From Actinospica acidithermotolerans (GTDB lineage: Bacteria; Actinomycetota; Actinomycetes; Streptomycetales; Catenulisporaceae): DNA of 64,000 nucleotides. The stretch covers positions 1 through 64,000 of the forward strand of contig NZ_JAGSOH010000023.1 of NCBI RefSeq assembly GCF_018139625.1, written 5' to 3'. This document shows positions 16,657 through 27,782 of this stretch, one piece after another (positions within the stretch are counted from its first letter, which is position 1; the number at the start of each line of letters is the position of its first letter). The notes below the pieces were generated by a model. It searched no databases. It saw nothing but the letters and a program-made list of their open reading frames with translations, and was not told where the DNA came from. The translations under genes and the position numbers were made by a program.

Positions 16657-17106
16657 ATGAGCGAACAGACAGCGGCCGACGACGCTGCGCAGCCTATCCG
16701 TTTCTACACCAAGATCGCCGTGCTGCTGCGCGAGGACCTGCAAGCCTGGCAGGCGCTGAACGTCTGCGCGTTCCTGATGAGCGGGATCGCGGCGGCCAAT
16801 CCGGAGACGATCGGCGAACCCTATGCGGACGCGGACGGAAATGCGTATTGCGCCATGTTCCGGCAGCCGGTGGTGGTTCTGGAGGGCAACAAGGAAATCC
16901 TCCGGCAGGCGCACGGCCGGGCGCTCGATCGGGAACTCCCGATGGCCATTTACACGGAAAACCTTTTCCTGACCGGAAACGACCGGGACAACCGCGCGGC
17001 GGTGGCCGCGGTGCGCCGGGAGGACCTGGATCTGGTCGGCATCGCCGTATACGGCCGGAAGAACGCCGTGGACAAGGTGATGAAGGGCGCGGCGATGCAC
17101 CGGTAG
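16657..17106 (+). CDS. DUF2000 family protein
   Basis: This 149-residue protein has the DUF2000 pattern: an N-terminal TKIAVLLREDLQAWQALNV segment, a central MFRQPVVVLEG strand and a C-terminal GIAVYGRKNAVDKV motif. The fold is related to peptidyl-tRNA hydrolase-like proteins, but no activity is established. The ATG at 16657 is the start best matching the family; the longer frame upstream was not used. The AraC-family gene begins 41 bp after its stop on the same strand, so the regulator may be co-expressed, though AraC also has its own -10-like box. Confidence 0.85.
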   Translation: MSEQTAADDAAQPIRFYTKIAVLLREDLQAWQALNVCAFLMSGIAAANPETIGEPYADADGNAYCAMFRQPVVVLEGNKEILRQAHGRALDRELPMAIYTENLFLTGNDRDNRAAVAAVRREDLDLVGIAVYGRKNAVDKVMKGAAMHR

Positions 17107-17147
17107 GAGCTCGGTGGTAAGCCCGGCGGGCGGCTATCGTCGTAGGC

Positions 17148-17966
17148 ATGCGGGCGGCACAGGAGGTCCGGGCTTGGCGGCCGCGCGTGCCGGGCCTGGC
17201 CGAGGCCCTGCACGCGCGGTTCATCGACCACGTCTACCCGATGCACACGCACGCGACCTGGACGCTGATCATCCTGGACTCCGGCGGCATCAAGTACGAC
17301 CTGGACGTGCACGAGCACGGCTCGCTCGGCCAGACCGTGACGCTGCTGCCGCCGCACGTCGCGCACAGCGGGAGCTCGATCCGGCCCGAGGGCTTCCGCA
17401 AGCGCGTGCTGTACCTGGACGAGTCGTATCTGAGCGAGAGGCTGATCGGCCACGCCGTCGACCACCCCGTCCTGGTGGACGAGCTGCTGCGCGACCGGAT
17501 CAGCAGGCTGCACGAGTCGCTGGTGTCGCCGGGCCGGGAGTTCGAGGCGGAGAGCCGGCTGGCGCTGATAGCCGACCGGCTCGCCGGCCATCTGCGGGGG
17601 ACGGCCGACCTGCTCCCGCACAGCCGGGACCCGCGTCTCGCCTGGGATCTCAGGGACCTGATCGACGGGCGGCTTCCGGCGGATCTCTCGCTGGAGGAGG
17701 CCTCCCGGATCCTGCACGCGGATCCGGCGTACCTCGTCCGGGTGTTCAGCCGCCAGTTCGGCCTCGGCCCGCATCAGTACCTGACGGGCCGCCGGGTCGA
17801 TCTGGCGCGCCGGCTGCTGCTGGCCGGGATGCCGGCCGCGGAGGTCGCCACCGCCGCCGGCTTCTACGACCAGTCACACCTGACCCGGCACTTCAAGCGC
17901 TTCCTGGCCACCACGCCCGCCCGCTTCGCGGCGAGCGGGCGCGGCGAGGCTCACAGCACGTCCTGA
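17148..17966 (+). CDS. AraC family transcriptional regulator
   Basis: The 272-residue protein has an N-terminal cupin-like sensor domain ([18 protein letters not shown]) and a C-terminal pair of helix-turn-helix motifs. The second is in [20 protein letters not shown], the standard AraC signature. The ligand and targets are unknown; the adjacent DUF2000 gene is the obvious candidate target. TATCGT (17135-17140) is 7 nt before the ATG and there is no Shine-Dalgarno sequence, so the message is probably leaderless. It converges with the oppF end, overlapping that ORF by 16 bp. Confidence 0.92.
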   Translation: MRAAQEVRAWRPRVPGLAEALHARFIDHVYPMHTHATWTLIILDSGGIKYDLDVHEHGSLGQTVTLLPPHVAHSGSSIRPEGFRKRVLYLDESYLSERLIGHAVDHPVLVDELLRDRISRLHESLVSPGREFEAESRLALIADRLAGHLRGTADLLPHSRDPRLAWDLRDLIDGRLPADLSLEEASRILHADPAYLVRVFSRQFGLGPHQYLTGRRVDLARRLLLAGMPAAEVATAAGFYDQSHLTRHFKRFLATTPARFAASGRGEAHSTS

Positions 17967-19006
17967 ACCCGGGCGAAGTGGCACGCCGCCGGATGCCGGT
18001 CGCCGAGGCCGCGCGGCACCAGCGGAGGCTCCTCGTTGACGCAGCGGCCCTGGTCGGCCTCGGAGAGGGTGAGGAACAGCGGGCACCGGGTGCGGAACCG
18101 GCAGCCGGAGGGAGGGTTGGCCGGGGACGGCACGTCGCCCTGGATGAGGATCCGCTCGCGCTCGCGCTCCCGGCGCGGGTCCGGGATCGGGATCGCCGAG
18201 ATCAGCGCCTGCGTGTACGGGTGCAGCGGACGCTCGAACAGCTCGTCGGTCGGCGCCACCTCGACGATCTTGCCGAGGTACATGACCGCGACCCGGTCGG
18301 CGATGTGCCGCACGACGGACAGGTCGTGCGCCACGAACAGGTAGGCGAGGCCCAGCTCGTCCTGCAGGTCCTCCAGCAGGTTGATGACGCCGGCCTGGAT
18401 CGAGACGTCGAGCGCCGAGACCGGCTCGTCGAGCACCAGCACCTTCGGCTTGAGCGCGAGTGCGCGGGCGATGCCGATGCGCTGGCGCTGGCCGCCGGAG
18501 AACTCGTGCGGGAAACGATTGCCGTGCTCGGGGTTCAGGCCCACCCGCTGCATCAGGTCGCTGACCGTCTTCCGGCCGTCGCGGCCGTAGAGCCCGTGGA
18601 TCTTCAGCGGCTCGGCGATGATCTCGCTGACCGTGATGCGCGGGTTCAGGCTCGCGTACGGGTCCTGGAACACGAGCTGCATGTCCCGGCGCATCCGGCG
18701 CACCTTCTCCTTGCCCAGCTTGGTCAGGTCCTGGCCCTCGAACAGCACCTCGCCGCTCGTCGCGGGCTGCAGGTGCAGGATCGCGCGGCTGGTGGTGGTC
18801 TTGCCGCAGCCGGACTCGCCGACCAGGCCGAGCGTCTCGCCGCGGTGCAGGTCGAAGGAGACGCCGCTGACGGCGTGCACGGCGCCGACGACCCGCCGGA
18901 CCAGGCCGCGGGAGCGGATCGGGAACTCCTTGACCAGGTCGCGCACGGACAGGATCGGCTCGCTCTTGTCGACGGCGTGGCCGGGGCGGTCCTGTTGCGT
19001 CGTCAT
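17951..19006 (-). CDS. Peptide ABC transporter ATP-binding protein (OppF/DppF type)
   Basis: This is the second of two ATPases energising the peptide importer at 17951-23993. The 351 residues contain Walker A GESGCGKT, signature [14 protein letters not shown], Walker [13 protein letters not shown] and the C-terminal oligopeptide-transporter extension ([17 protein letters not shown]) with its Cys residues, which in this family can carry an Fe-S cluster. The ATG at 19006 overlaps the stop of the upstream ATPase by ATGA, indicating translational coupling. It is the last gene of the operon and converges with araC. Confidence 0.95.
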   Translation of the reverse strand: MTTQQDRPGHAVDKSEPILSVRDLVKEFPIRSRGLVRRVVGAVHAVSGVSFDLHRGETLGLVGESGCGKTTTSRAILHLQPATSGEVLFEGQDLTKLGKEKVRRMRRDMQLVFQDPYASLNPRITVSEIIAEPLKIHGLYGRDGRKTVSDLMQRVGLNPEHGNRFPHEFSGGQRQRIGIARALALKPKVLVLDEPVSALDVSIQAGVINLLEDLQDELGLAYLFVAHDLSVVRHIADRVAVMYLGKIVEVAPTDELFERPLHPYTQALISAIPIPDPRRERERERILIQGDVPSPANPPSGCRFRTRCPLFLTLSEADQGRCVNEEPPLVPRGLGDRHPAACHFARVQDVL

Positions 19007-20148
19007 CGAAGCTCATCCTCCGAACCGTCGTCCTCCAGCGGCGGCTCGACGAGGCCGGGCCCCGAGCCGAAGTCGGCGGGCAGCTCCGCGTCGCTCGCGG
19101 AGGTGGCGAACAGGTCCGCCGGGTCGTGCCGGGCGACCTGCTCCTTGAAATGGCAGGCGCTCAGGTGGATGCGCAGGCCCGCGGCGGTGAACCCGCTGCC
19201 GTCGACCGGCTCCAGGTCCGGCTCGCGGGCCTGGCAGACCGCCGCGGCCAGCGGGCAGCGCGGCGTGAACGGGCAGCCCGGCGGCAGGTTGACGAGCGAG
19301 GGCGGCGAGCCGTGGATCGGCGTCAGCCGCTGCTGGTCGCGCTTGTCGAGCCGGGGCAGCGAGCCGAGCAGGCCGAGCGTGTAGGGCATCCGCGGGTTGT
19401 AGTAGATGTCCTCGACGGTGCCGATCTCGACCGGCTTGCCGGCGTACATCACCAGCACCCGGTCCGCCTGGCCGGCGACGACGCCGAGGTCGTGGGTGAT
19501 CAGCACCATCGCCGCGCCGGTCTCCCGCTGCGCGGCGCGCAGCGATTCGAGCACCTGCGCCTGCACGGTCACGTCCAGGGCGGTGGTCGGCTCGTCCGCG
19601 ATGATCACGTCCGGGTTGTTGGCCATCGCGATCGCGATCACCACGCGCTGGCGCATACCGCCGGAGAACTCGTGCGGGTACTGCTCGACGCGGCGGTCCG
19701 GCTGCGGGATGTTGACCATCTCCAGCAGCTCGATCGCCCGCTTGTTCGCCGCCTGCTTGCTCACGTCGTTGTGCGCGAGCACGGCCTCGGCGAGCTGGAA
19801 GCCGATCTTGTAGACCGGGTTGAGCGAGGTCATCGGGTCCTGGAAGATCATCGCGATCTTGCTGCCGCGGACCCGGGTCATCTCCTTGTCCGTCAGGCCG
19901 AGCAGCTCCTCGTCGCGGAACCTGACCGAGCCGGAGGTCCGCGCCGTCTTCGGCAGCAGGCCCATCACCGCCATCGAGGTGACGGACTTGCCGGAGCCCG
20001 ACTCGCCCACGATGCCGAGCACCTCGCCCGGCCGCAGGTCGTAGGACACCCCGCGCACCGCGTGCACCACGCCGTCGCCGGTCGGGAAGTCGACGGTCAG
20101 GTCCCGCACCGAGAGCACGGTGTCGGTCGTCGTCGCGGACTGCGTCAT
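19003..20148 (-). CDS. Peptide ABC transporter ATP-binding protein (OppD/DppD type)
   Basis: The 381-residue ATPase has Walker A GESGSGKS, signature [14 protein letters not shown], Walker [13 protein letters not shown] and the OppD-type C-terminal region ([19 protein letters not shown]). It ends with an unusually long acidic tail. The ATG at 20146-20148 overlaps the oppC-type stop by one base, so the two are coupled. The larger frame extending upstream to 20889 is an out-of-frame reading of the permease gene and was rejected. Confidence 0.95.
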   Translation of the reverse strand: MTQSATTTDTVLSVRDLTVDFPTGDGVVHAVRGVSYDLRPGEVLGIVGESGSGKSVTSMAVMGLLPKTARTSGSVRFRDEELLGLTDKEMTRVRGSKIAMIFQDPMTSLNPVYKIGFQLAEAVLAHNDVSKQAANKRAIELLEMVNIPQPDRRVEQYPHEFSGGMRQRVVIAIAMANNPDVIIADEPTTALDVTVQAQVLESLRAAQRETGAAMVLITHDLGVVAGQADRVLVMYAGKPVEIGTVEDIYYNPRMPYTLGLLGSLPRLDKRDQQRLTPIHGSPPSLVNLPPGCPFTPRCPLAAAVCQAREPDLEPVDGSGFTAAGLRIHLSACHFKEQVARHDPADLFATSASDAELPADFGSGPGLVEPPLEDDGSEDELR

Positions 20149-21089
20149 CAGGCACGCACCCTCTGCTGGCTCGGGTCGAACGCATCGCGCAGGCCGTCGC
20201 CGATGAAGTTGACGGACAGGCAGATGAGGATGATCATGATGCCCGGAAAGTAGAACAGCCACCACTGGCCGCCCTGCAGCGCCGTCTGCGCCGAGGCGAT
20301 CAGCGTGCCGAGCGAGGTGTCCGGCGCCTGCACACCGAAGCCCAGGTAGGACAGCGAGGACTCGGTCAGGATCGCGAGCGCCACCAGGATCGTGACCACG
20401 ACGATCACCTGGCCGATGACGTTCGGCAGGATGTGCCGGAAGATGATCCGGCTGTCCTTCGCGCCGAGCGCGCGGGCCGCCTCCACGTATTCCTTCTCGC
20501 GCAGCGAGAGCGTCTGCCCGCGCACGATCCGGGACACGGCCGGCCAGGACAGGCCGGCGATGACCAGCGCGAGGGCCCACCAGCCGGCGGACTGGAAGTG
20601 GTGGCCGAGCAGGGCGCCCGCGGCGATGATCGGGATGGTCAGCACGAGGTCGACGAAGCGCATCATCGCCGAGTCGGCGATGCCGCGGTAGTAGCCCGCG
20701 ATCGCGCCCCAGACGGTGCCGACGATGGTGGCCAGGATCGCCACCGTGAAGGCGATCTCCAGCGAGCGCTGCGTGCCGCGCATCACCCGGGCGAACTCGT
20801 CGTAGCCGAGGTTGTCGGTGCCGAAGGGGTGCCGGGCCGAGGGCGACACCGAGTTGTCCGGGGTGATGTCCGTGTAGCTGTAGTGCCACAGGGCGCCGCC
20901 GACGAAGGCCAGCAGGACGATCGCGACCAGAACGAAAACGCTGACCACGGCCAGCTTGTGCTGCAGGAACCGGCGCACCACCAGCTGGGTCTGGGTGCGC
21001 GCCTTGACGGTGAACTCGCGCTCGATCTGACCGGCGGACGGGGTGAGGTTGCCGGTGGTCTGCGTGTTCTCGGAGGGCAGATCATGCAT
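20148..21089 (-). CDS. Peptide ABC transporter permease (OppC/DppC type)
   Basis: This 313-residue membrane protein has an N-terminal OppC_N segment with its membrane helix (KLAVVSVFVLVAIVLLAFVGG), then the BPD_transp_1 domain with five further helices. The EAA loop that contacts the ATPases is visible as YVEAARALGAKDSRIIFRHILPN (written in part). It pairs with the OppB-type permease, whose gene ends 59 bp upstream. The C-terminus DGLRDAFDP is typical. Confidence 0.95.
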   Translation of the reverse strand: MHDLPSENTQTTGNLTPSAGQIEREFTVKARTQTQLVVRRFLQHKLAVVSVFVLVAIVLLAFVGGALWHYSYTDITPDNSVSPSARHPFGTDNLGYDEFARVMRGTQRSLEIAFTVAILATIVGTVWGAIAGYYRGIADSAMMRFVDLVLTIPIIAAGALLGHHFQSAGWWALALVIAGLSWPAVSRIVRGQTLSLREKEYVEAARALGAKDSRIIFRHILPNVIGQVIVVVTILVALAILTESSLSYLGFGVQAPDTSLGTLIASAQTALQGGQWWLFYFPGIMIILICLSVNFIGDGLRDAFDPSQQRVRA

Positions 21090-21148
21090 GTCGGATCACC
21101 TCGCAGGTCGCAGCGTCGAGAACGCCGGGGTCGGTGACCGGGCTGGGC

Positions 21149-22126
21149 CTAAGCATTTCGGATCCTCGGATCGAGAACGCCGTACAGCAGGTCGGCGATG
21201 AGGTTGAACAGGATGACGATGATCGCCGCCACGGTGAGCCACGCCAGGACCGCGTTGAAGTCCCCGGCGTTGATCGCGTTGACGAGCATGGTGCCCATGC
21301 CCTGCCAGCCGAAGACGCTCTCGGTGAGCACCGCGCCGCCGAGGATCGCCGCGGTGTCCAGGGCGACCTGCGTGGTCAGCGGGATGAGCGCGGTGCGCAG
21401 TCCGTGCCGGACCATGACCCTGCGGCGGCTGAGGCCCTTCGCGCGGGCCAGCCGCATGTAGTCGCTGCCGAGCACGTCGAGCATCGAGGCGCGCTGGAAC
21501 CGGGACCAGGAGGCGTACGAGGACATCGCGAGGACGATCGTCGGCAGGACGAGGTGGCCGGCCGCGTCGCTGAACGCGGACCAGCCGGTCAGCCCCGGCG
21601 TGTTGGCGCCGTAGGTGGAGATCCAGTACCAGTTCAGGCTGTTGTTCATGTTCACGACCAGCTGCTTGAGCAGGATCGCGAACCAGAAGACCGGCAGCGA
21701 GAGGAACAGGAAGCCGATCAGCGTGATCGAGTAGTCGGTCTTCGAGTACTGCCGCGTCGCGCTGATCACGCCGGCGATGATCGCCAGGATGACGGCCAGG
21801 ATCATCGCGAGGATGACCAGCCGCGCGGTCAGCGTCAGGCTGGTGCGCAGCAGCTGCCCGATGTCGGTGCCTGACTGCACCGACGGCCCCCAGTTGCCGT
21901 GGAAGAACAGCTGGCTGAACCAGTGCCAGTAGCGCTCCAGCAGCGAGTGGTTGATGTAGAGCGTGTTCGACATCGCATCGATCACGGCCTGGGAGGGGGG
22001 CGGATTCTTGGCCTTGAGCTGCGCGAGCGGGTCCGCTCCCCAGGTCACCAGGAGGAAGACCAGGAACGTGGAGAGGATGAAGACCGGGATCGACACCAGG
22101 AGGCGTCGTACGGCGAATGCGAGCAT
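21149..22126 (-). CDS. Peptide ABC transporter permease (OppB/DppB type)
   Basis: The 325-residue permease begins MLAFAVRRLLVSIPVF, the typical OppB start, and has six predicted membrane segments. The EAA loop is at RLARAKGLSRRRVMVRHGLR. The ATG at 22124-22126 was chosen for GAGG upstream and the family N-terminus; the longer frame to 22237 is non-homologous. It is separated from the binding-protein gene by 115 bp that contain a strong hairpin, probably setting lower permease levels. Confidence 0.95.
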   Translation of the reverse strand: MLAFAVRRLLVSIPVFILSTFLVFLLVTWGADPLAQLKAKNPPPSQAVIDAMSNTLYINHSLLERYWHWFSQLFFHGNWGPSVQSGTDIGQLLRTSLTLTARLVILAMILAVILAIIAGVISATRQYSKTDYSITLIGFLFLSLPVFWFAILLKQLVVNMNNSLNWYWISTYGANTPGLTGWSAFSDAAGHLVLPTIVLAMSSYASWSRFQRASMLDVLGSDYMRLARAKGLSRRRVMVRHGLRTALIPLTTQVALDTAAILGGAVLTESVFGWQGMGTMLVNAINAGDFNAVLAWLTVAAIIVILFNLIADLLYGVLDPRIRNA

Positions 22127-22181
22127 GGTGTGGCCTCGGGCCCTTGGGAGTGCGTGCGGCGGGAACGATTGCCGGGTGGAG

Positions 22182-22228
22182 GTCCTGCAGGGCGCGGGGC
22201 TTGCGACCGCGCACGCGCCCCGCAGGAC
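22182..22228 (-). promoter_or_regulatory. Intercistronic hairpin between binding protein and permease
   Basis: GTCCTGCAGGGCGCG (22182-22196) pairs with 22214-22228 with one mismatch, closing a 17-nt loop. It has no T tract. Its place right after the binding-protein stop suggests 3'-end stabilisation or partial termination that raises the ratio of binding protein to permease. Confidence 0.6.
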
Positions 22229-22241
22229 GGCTGTCACCGCG

Positions 22242-23993
22242 TCAGGACATGCCCCACTGCCCGATGTTGTACGTCGGGCCCATCGAGGTCACGTTGTCGC
22301 GGACGTTCACCAGGTTCGGGTAGAAGGCGATGAGCGTCGGCTTCTGGTAGAGCGGCAGCGTGTACGCGTCCTTGCTGATCTGCGCGTCCGCCTGGTTGAG
22401 GTTCGTGATCTGGGTGGACTGGTTGCTCGTCTCGGTCGCGGCGGCCAGCCACGCGTCGACGTTCTTGTTCGAGTAGCCGCCGTAGTTGCCGCCGCCTCCG
22501 GTGGAGTACAGCGGCTGGTTCGCCGACGCCGGGAACGGGGTGTTGACCCAGGCGAAGTCGACGATGTCGTAGCTGTAGCCGCTGGACTGCGAGAGCGTCG
22601 CGCCCAGGTTGCTCGTCGGCGAGACCGCCACCGTGATGCCGAGGTTCGCCATCTCCGCCGCGAACAGCGTGCAGGTGTCCAGGCGGATCTGGTTGCCGAC
22701 CGTGTACTTCATCTGGAAGGTCGGGATCTTGGTGCCGTCGGGGGCCTCGAGGCCGCCCTTGCCGGCGCCGACGTTCTTGAAGCCGGCCTTGGTCAGGATC
22801 GACTCGGCGGACGAGGCGTTGCCCTCGCCCAGCCCGTACTTGGTGACGTTGTCCTGGTAGCCGGTCTGACCGGGCACCAGCATGCGGCTGTTGAGCGGCA
22901 CGGCCGAGGACTGGAACTGCTTGATGGTCTTGTTCAGGATCGCGTTGCGGTCCGTGGCCGTGAACATCGCGGTGCGTAGCGCGTTGCCCCAGGTGGCGTT
23001 GCCGAGCGCGGCGTTCTTCAGGTTGAAGTCGATGTGCTCGAAGCCGAGGCCCGCGTCGATCTGGTAGCGGATCGTGGAGCCCATGTTCTTCAGCTGCGTG
23101 ACCAGGTTGGTCTGCGGCTGCGGATAGATGCCGTCGACCTCCTTGTTCTGCAGCGCCGTCGGCTCCTGCGAGGAGTCGGTGATGGCCCGGAAGGTGACCT
23201 TGTCCAGGTACGGCTTCTTGCCGTAGTACTTCGGGTTGGACGTGAGGATCACCGACGTGTGGTCGGAGGAGACGCTGGAGACCACGAACGGGCCGCCGGA
23301 GACCGGCAGCGGGTTCGTCTGGAACCAGTTGAACGAGGCCAGGTTGTCGCCGTGCTCCTTGGCGATGTGCGCCGGGTACATGGTGGTGAACAGCGACTTC
23401 CAGTCGGAGAACGGCGTCTTGTAGACCGTGGTGACGGTCTTTCCGTTGTCCGAGCCGGTCACGGACTCGATGTTCTGGTAGCCGGTGGTGGAGGCGGCCG
23501 CGATGTTGGCGTTCGAGCCGTTCTGCACCTCCCAGTTGTAGACGAAGTCGTCCGCGTTGATCTCGGTGCCGTCCGACCAGACCGCGTTCGGCTGGATCTT
23601 GTAGACGACCGTCTGCGGGCTGGTGCTCGTCTCGGTGGCGCTGACCAGCAGGTCCGAGTTCATGGTGACCGAGTACGAGGGATTGAAGATGAACGTCGAC
23701 GGGGTCAGCGCGTTGATGATCTGGCCGTAGTCGAAGGTGTTGCCGTCCGCGGACAGCAGGTTCCAGTTGTCCATCGTCTTCTCGATGGTCCAGGTCAGCG
23801 AGCCGCCCTGCTTGGGAGTCCCGCTGTTGTACGTGTCTGCGGCCGAGGTGCCGGAGATGGACGTACTCGAGCTGCCGCTGCCGCCGCTGCTGCTTGACCC
23901 GCTGCACGCCGCCAGTACGGCGAGACCGGTGATCCCCGCCAGTGCTACGACGAGCCGGCGCCTGCGACGCGGCCGCCTTTCCTTCTGGGACAT
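22242..23993 (-). CDS. Peptide ABC transporter substrate-binding lipoprotein (SBP family 5)
   Basis: The 583-residue protein has a strongly basic N-terminus, a hydrophobic segment and the lipobox LAAC followed by a Ser/Gly-rich linker, so it should be membrane-anchored outside the cell. The body is an SBP_bac_5 domain (peptide or nickel binding), recognisable from the YGQIINALTPSTF region and the TLPLYQKPTLIAFYPNL C-terminus. It delivers ligand to the permeases encoded downstream. The ATG at 23993 is preceded by GGAGGAG. It heads the canonical binding protein-B-C-D-F operon. Confidence 0.95.
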   Translation of the reverse strand: MSQKERRPRRRRRLVVALAGITGLAVLAACSGSSSSGGSGSSSTSISGTSAADTYNSGTPKQGGSLTWTIEKTMDNWNLLSADGNTFDYGQIINALTPSTFIFNPSYSVTMNSDLLVSATETSTSPQTVVYKIQPNAVWSDGTEINADDFVYNWEVQNGSNANIAAASTTGYQNIESVTGSDNGKTVTTVYKTPFSDWKSLFTTMYPAHIAKEHGDNLASFNWFQTNPLPVSGGPFVVSSVSSDHTSVILTSNPKYYGKKPYLDKVTFRAITDSSQEPTALQNKEVDGIYPQPQTNLVTQLKNMGSTIRYQIDAGLGFEHIDFNLKNAALGNATWGNALRTAMFTATDRNAILNKTIKQFQSSAVPLNSRMLVPGQTGYQDNVTKYGLGEGNASSAESILTKAGFKNVGAGKGGLEAPDGTKIPTFQMKYTVGNQIRLDTCTLFAAEMANLGITVAVSPTSNLGATLSQSSGYSYDIVDFAWVNTPFPASANQPLYSTGGGGNYGGYSNKNVDAWLAAATETSNQSTQITNLNQADAQISKDAYTLPLYQKPTLIAFYPNLVNVRDNVTSMGPTYNIGQWGMS

Positions 23994-24093
23994 GCGCGCT
24001 CCTCCAGGACCCTAGGCATGCGTTCCACGGGTCATCTCACCCGACAACTAGTCACAAACTAGGACGTTATGTCGGGCGACGCGCGATAATGGG

Positions 24094-24145
24094 GCCGAAT
24101 GAATGAAGGCCCTGTCCTCGCGGACAGGGCCTTCATTCATTCGGC
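24094..24145 (-). terminator. Terminator of the ilvBNC operon
   Basis: A perfect 24-bp stem (24094-24117 with 24122-24145) closes a 4-nt loop and begins 7 bp after the ilvC stop. It is the longest hairpin in the window. It separates the ilv operon from the peptide transporter, whose promoter must lie in 23994-24093. Confidence 0.85.
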
Positions 24146-24151
24146 GGAGAA

Positions 24152-25213
<1,062 letters not shown>

Positions 25214-25756
25214 TCAGGCGGCGCGCTCGACGGCGCGCAGCGAACGGTCGGTGATGGAGCGCGAGCCGCGGCCGACGGCCAGCAGGCCCGACTGCACCAG
25301 TTCCTTGATGCCGAAGGGCTCGAGCACCCGCAGCAGCGCCTCCAGCTTGGCGGTCTCGCCGGTCGCCTCGATCACGAGGCTGTCCACGGCGACGTCCACC
25401 ACCCGGGCGCCGAAGGGCTCGAGCGTGGCCAGCACGTGCTGCCGCTCGGTCGCGTCCGCCCGCACCTTGACCAGGATCAGTTCGCGCCGGACGCAGGAGG
25501 CGGGTTCCAGCTCCACGATCTTCAGCACGTTGACCAGCTTGTTGAGCTGCTTGGTGACCTGCTCCAGGGGGTGGTCCTCGACGTTGACCACGAGGGTGAT
25601 CCGGGAGATCTCCTTGTGCTCCGTCGGGCCGACGGCGAGGGACTCGATGTTGAAGCCGCGCCGGGAGAACAGCGCGGAGACCCGGGCGAGCACGCCGGGA
25701 CGGTTCTCGACGAGCACGGACAGCGTGTGCGTCTGGCTCGGGGCCAAGGTGGACAT
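25214..25756 (-). CDS. ilvN: Acetolactate synthase small (regulatory) subunit
   Basis: The 180-residue product has an N-terminal ACT domain (HTLSVLVENRPGVLARVSAL) that binds valine for feedback inhibition, and a C-terminal domain (REL-LVKV region) that contacts the catalytic subunit. It follows ilvB by about 73 bp. A GTG immediately precedes the ATG (25757-25759) and GAGGGAG fits either start. The ATG at 25756 was kept because the protein then begins MSTLAPSQTHTLS, as in relatives. Confidence 0.96.
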   Translation of the reverse strand: MSTLAPSQTHTLSVLVENRPGVLARVSALFSRRGFNIESLAVGPTEHKEISRITLVVNVEDHPLEQVTKQLNKLVNVLKIVELEPASCVRRELILVKVRADATERQHVLATLEPFGARVVDVAVDSLVIEATGETAKLEALLRVLEPFGIKELVQSGLLAVGRGSRSITDRSLRAVERAA

Positions 25757-25832
25757 CACTCAGTCACTCCCTCTCACCTGCAGAAGTCTTGATGGCATCA
25801 GTCGGGTCACTCGCTCTCGTCACTGTGAACCA

Positions 25833-27596
25833 TCATTCGACCTCGTCGAAGTCGGGACGCTGGTCGCGCGCGGCCAGGATCTCGTCGTTGGACAGCCCGG
25901 CCGGGACCATCGGCCAGACCATCGCGTCCTGGTGCACCACGAAGTCGATGACCACGGGCGCGTCGTTGATGGCCATGGCCTTCTCGATCACCGAGTCGAC
26001 CTGGTCCGGGCTCTCGCACCGCAGCCCGACACAACCATAGGCCTCGGCGAGCTTCACGAAGTCCGGGATACGCCGGGAGTGCAGGGTCGTGTTGGAGTAG
26101 CGCTGGTCGTAGAACAGCGTCTGCCACTGCCGGACCATGCCCAGGGCGCCGTTGTTGATGACCGCGATCTTGATCGGGATGTTGTTCAGCGCGCAGGTGG
26201 CCAGTTCCTGATTGGTCATCTGGAAGCAGCCGTCGCCGTCGATGCACCACACCGTCGTGTCGGGCTGCCCGGCCTTGGCGCCCATCGCGGCCGGCACGCC
26301 GTAGCCCATCGTCCCGGCGCCGCCGGAGTTCAGGAACGTGTTCGGCTTCTCGTAGGAGATGAACTGCGCGGCCCACATCTGGTGCTGGCCCACGCCGGTG
26401 GTGAAGATCGTGTCGGGACCGGACAGCTTGCCGATCCGCTCGATCACGTACTGCGGGGCCAGCTCGCCGGGGACGGTCTCGTAGCCCAGCGGGTAGCGGG
26501 TGCGCCAGTCCTCCAGCAGCTCCCACCAGGCGCTGTAGTCGCCCGTGCGGCCGGCCTGCTGCTCGGCGCGCACGGCGGCGGCCAGCTCGGTCAGCACCTC
26601 GCGGCAGTCGCCCACGATCGGCACGTCGGCGGCGCGGTTCTTGGAGATCTCGGCCGGGTCGATGTCGGCGTGCACGACCTTGGCGTCGGGCGCGAAGGAG
26701 GAGAGCTTGCCGGTGACGCGGTCGTCGAAGCGGGCGCCCAGGGCCACGATCAGGTCCGACTTCTGCAGGGCGGTGACCGCGGCCACCGAGCCGTGCATGC
26801 CGGGCATGCCCAGGTGCAGCCTGTGGCTGTCCGGGAACGCGCCGCGGGCCATCAGAGTGGTGACCACGGGGGCGCCGGTCAGCTCGGCCAGCGCCAGCAG
26901 CTCGTCGGTGGCGCGGGCCTTGAGCACGCCGCCGCCGACGTAGAGCACCGGCCGCTTGGACTGCGCGATCAGCCGGGCGGCCTCGCGGATCTGCTTGCCG
27001 TGCGGCTTGGAGACCGGCCGGTAGCCCGGCAGGTTCAGCTCGACCGGCCAGTGGAAGGGCGCGGTCGCCTGCAGGGCGTCCTTGGCGATGTCCACCAGCA
27101 CCGGTCCCGGCCGGCCGGTGGCGGCGATGTGGAAGGCCTCGGCCACCGCGCGCGGGATGTCCTCGGCGCGGGTGATCAGGAAGTTGTGCTTGGTCACCGG
27201 CATCGTGATGCCGCAGATGTCTGCCTCCTGGAAGCCGTCCGTGCCGATCAGCCCGGAGGCGACCTGGCCGGTGATGGCGACCATCGGCACCGAGTCCATG
27301 TAGGCGTCGGCGATCGGGGTGACCAGGTTGGTCGCGCCCGGGCCCGAGGTGGCGATGCACACCCCGACCTTCCCGGTGACCTGCGCGTACCCGGTGGCGG
27401 CGTGCCCGGCGCCCTGCTCGTGGCGCACCAGGATGTGGCGCAGCTTCTTCGAGTCCAGCATCGGGTCGTAGGCCGGAAGGATGGCGCCGCCCGGGATGCC
27501 GAACACGGTGTCCACGCCGAGTTCCTCGAGGGCGCGGATGAGGGCCTGGGCTCCGGTCAGCATCGTCGCGCGGTGGCTGCTGCCCTGCTCCGTCAT
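25833..27596 (-). CDS. ilvB: Acetolactate synthase large (catalytic) subunit
   Basis: This thiamine-diphosphate enzyme joins two pyruvates, or pyruvate and 2-oxobutyrate, in valine, leucine and isoleucine synthesis. The 587-residue protein has the catalytic Glu60 in RHEQGAGH, the FAD-domain region and the ThDP motif from [13 protein letters not shown] to the NN of VINNG. The ATG at 27596 gives the expected N-terminus. Upstream are a leader peptide rich in Leu/Val and a T-tailed terminator, so transcription is probably attenuated by branched-chain amino acid supply. Confidence 0.97.
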   Translation of the reverse strand: MTEQGSSHRATMLTGAQALIRALEELGVDTVFGIPGGAILPAYDPMLDSKKLRHILVRHEQGAGHAATGYAQVTGKVGVCIATSGPGATNLVTPIADAYMDSVPMVAITGQVASGLIGTDGFQEADICGITMPVTKHNFLITRAEDIPRAVAEAFHIAATGRPGPVLVDIAKDALQATAPFHWPVELNLPGYRPVSKPHGKQIREAARLIAQSKRPVLYVGGGVLKARATDELLALAELTGAPVVTTLMARGAFPDSHRLHLGMPGMHGSVAAVTALQKSDLIVALGARFDDRVTGKLSSFAPDAKVVHADIDPAEISKNRAADVPIVGDCREVLTELAAAVRAEQQAGRTGDYSAWWELLEDWRTRYPLGYETVPGELAPQYVIERIGKLSGPDTIFTTGVGQHQMWAAQFISYEKPNTFLNSGGAGTMGYGVPAAMGAKAGQPDTTVWCIDGDGCFQMTNQELATCALNNIPIKIAVINNGALGMVRQWQTLFYDQRYSNTTLHSRRIPDFVKLAEAYGCVGLRCESPDQVDSVIEKAMAINDAPVVIDFVVHQDAMVWPMVPAGLSNDEILAARDQRPDFDEVE

Positions 27597-27653
27597 GGTG
27601 ACTTCTCTCGGTTTCGGTCCGGGCGGGCCCCGGAAAAGCTGTCTTCGGCCAAC

Positions 27654-27688
27654 AAAAAACCCCCGGGCCCTAAAAGGGCAACCGAGGG
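27654..27688 (-). terminator. Attenuator terminator in the ilvB leader
   Basis: On the minus strand CCCTCGG-TT-GCCC (27688-27676) pairs with GGGC-CCGGGGG (27670-27660), an 11-bp stem with a 2-nt bulge and 5-nt loop, followed by TTTTTT (27659-27654). It lies between the leader peptide and ilvB. Confidence 0.85.
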
Positions 27689-27718
27689 AAGCGCGCTGGC
27701 GTGTGGCCCTGGAGGGCT

Positions 27719-27775
27719 TCAGCCGGCGCGCTGGCCAAGTACGAGCTCGCGCTTGCGCGCGGAGGGGATCTGCAT
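27719..27775 (-). CDS. ilvB leader peptide, [18 protein letters not shown]
   Basis: This 18-codon frame runs from ATG (27773-27775) to TGA (27719-27721) and carries the run Leu-Val-Leu. The ending ELVLGQRAG resembles ilvB leader peptides known in streptomycetes, in which consecutive Ile/Leu/Val codons report on charged tRNA levels. The ATG is 7 nt downstream of a -10-like TACTGT, so the leader is probably translated from a leaderless transcript. The T-tailed hairpin follows about 30 nt after the stop. Confidence 0.75.
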   Translation of the reverse strand: MQIPSARKRELVLGQRAG

Positions 27776-27782
27776 GGCTCGA

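Noticed and set aside
19003-20889. A 628-codon frame covering the OppD-type ATPase
   Set aside because: Only the part after 20148 matches the ATPase. The upstream part is an out-of-frame reading of the OppC-type permease gene.
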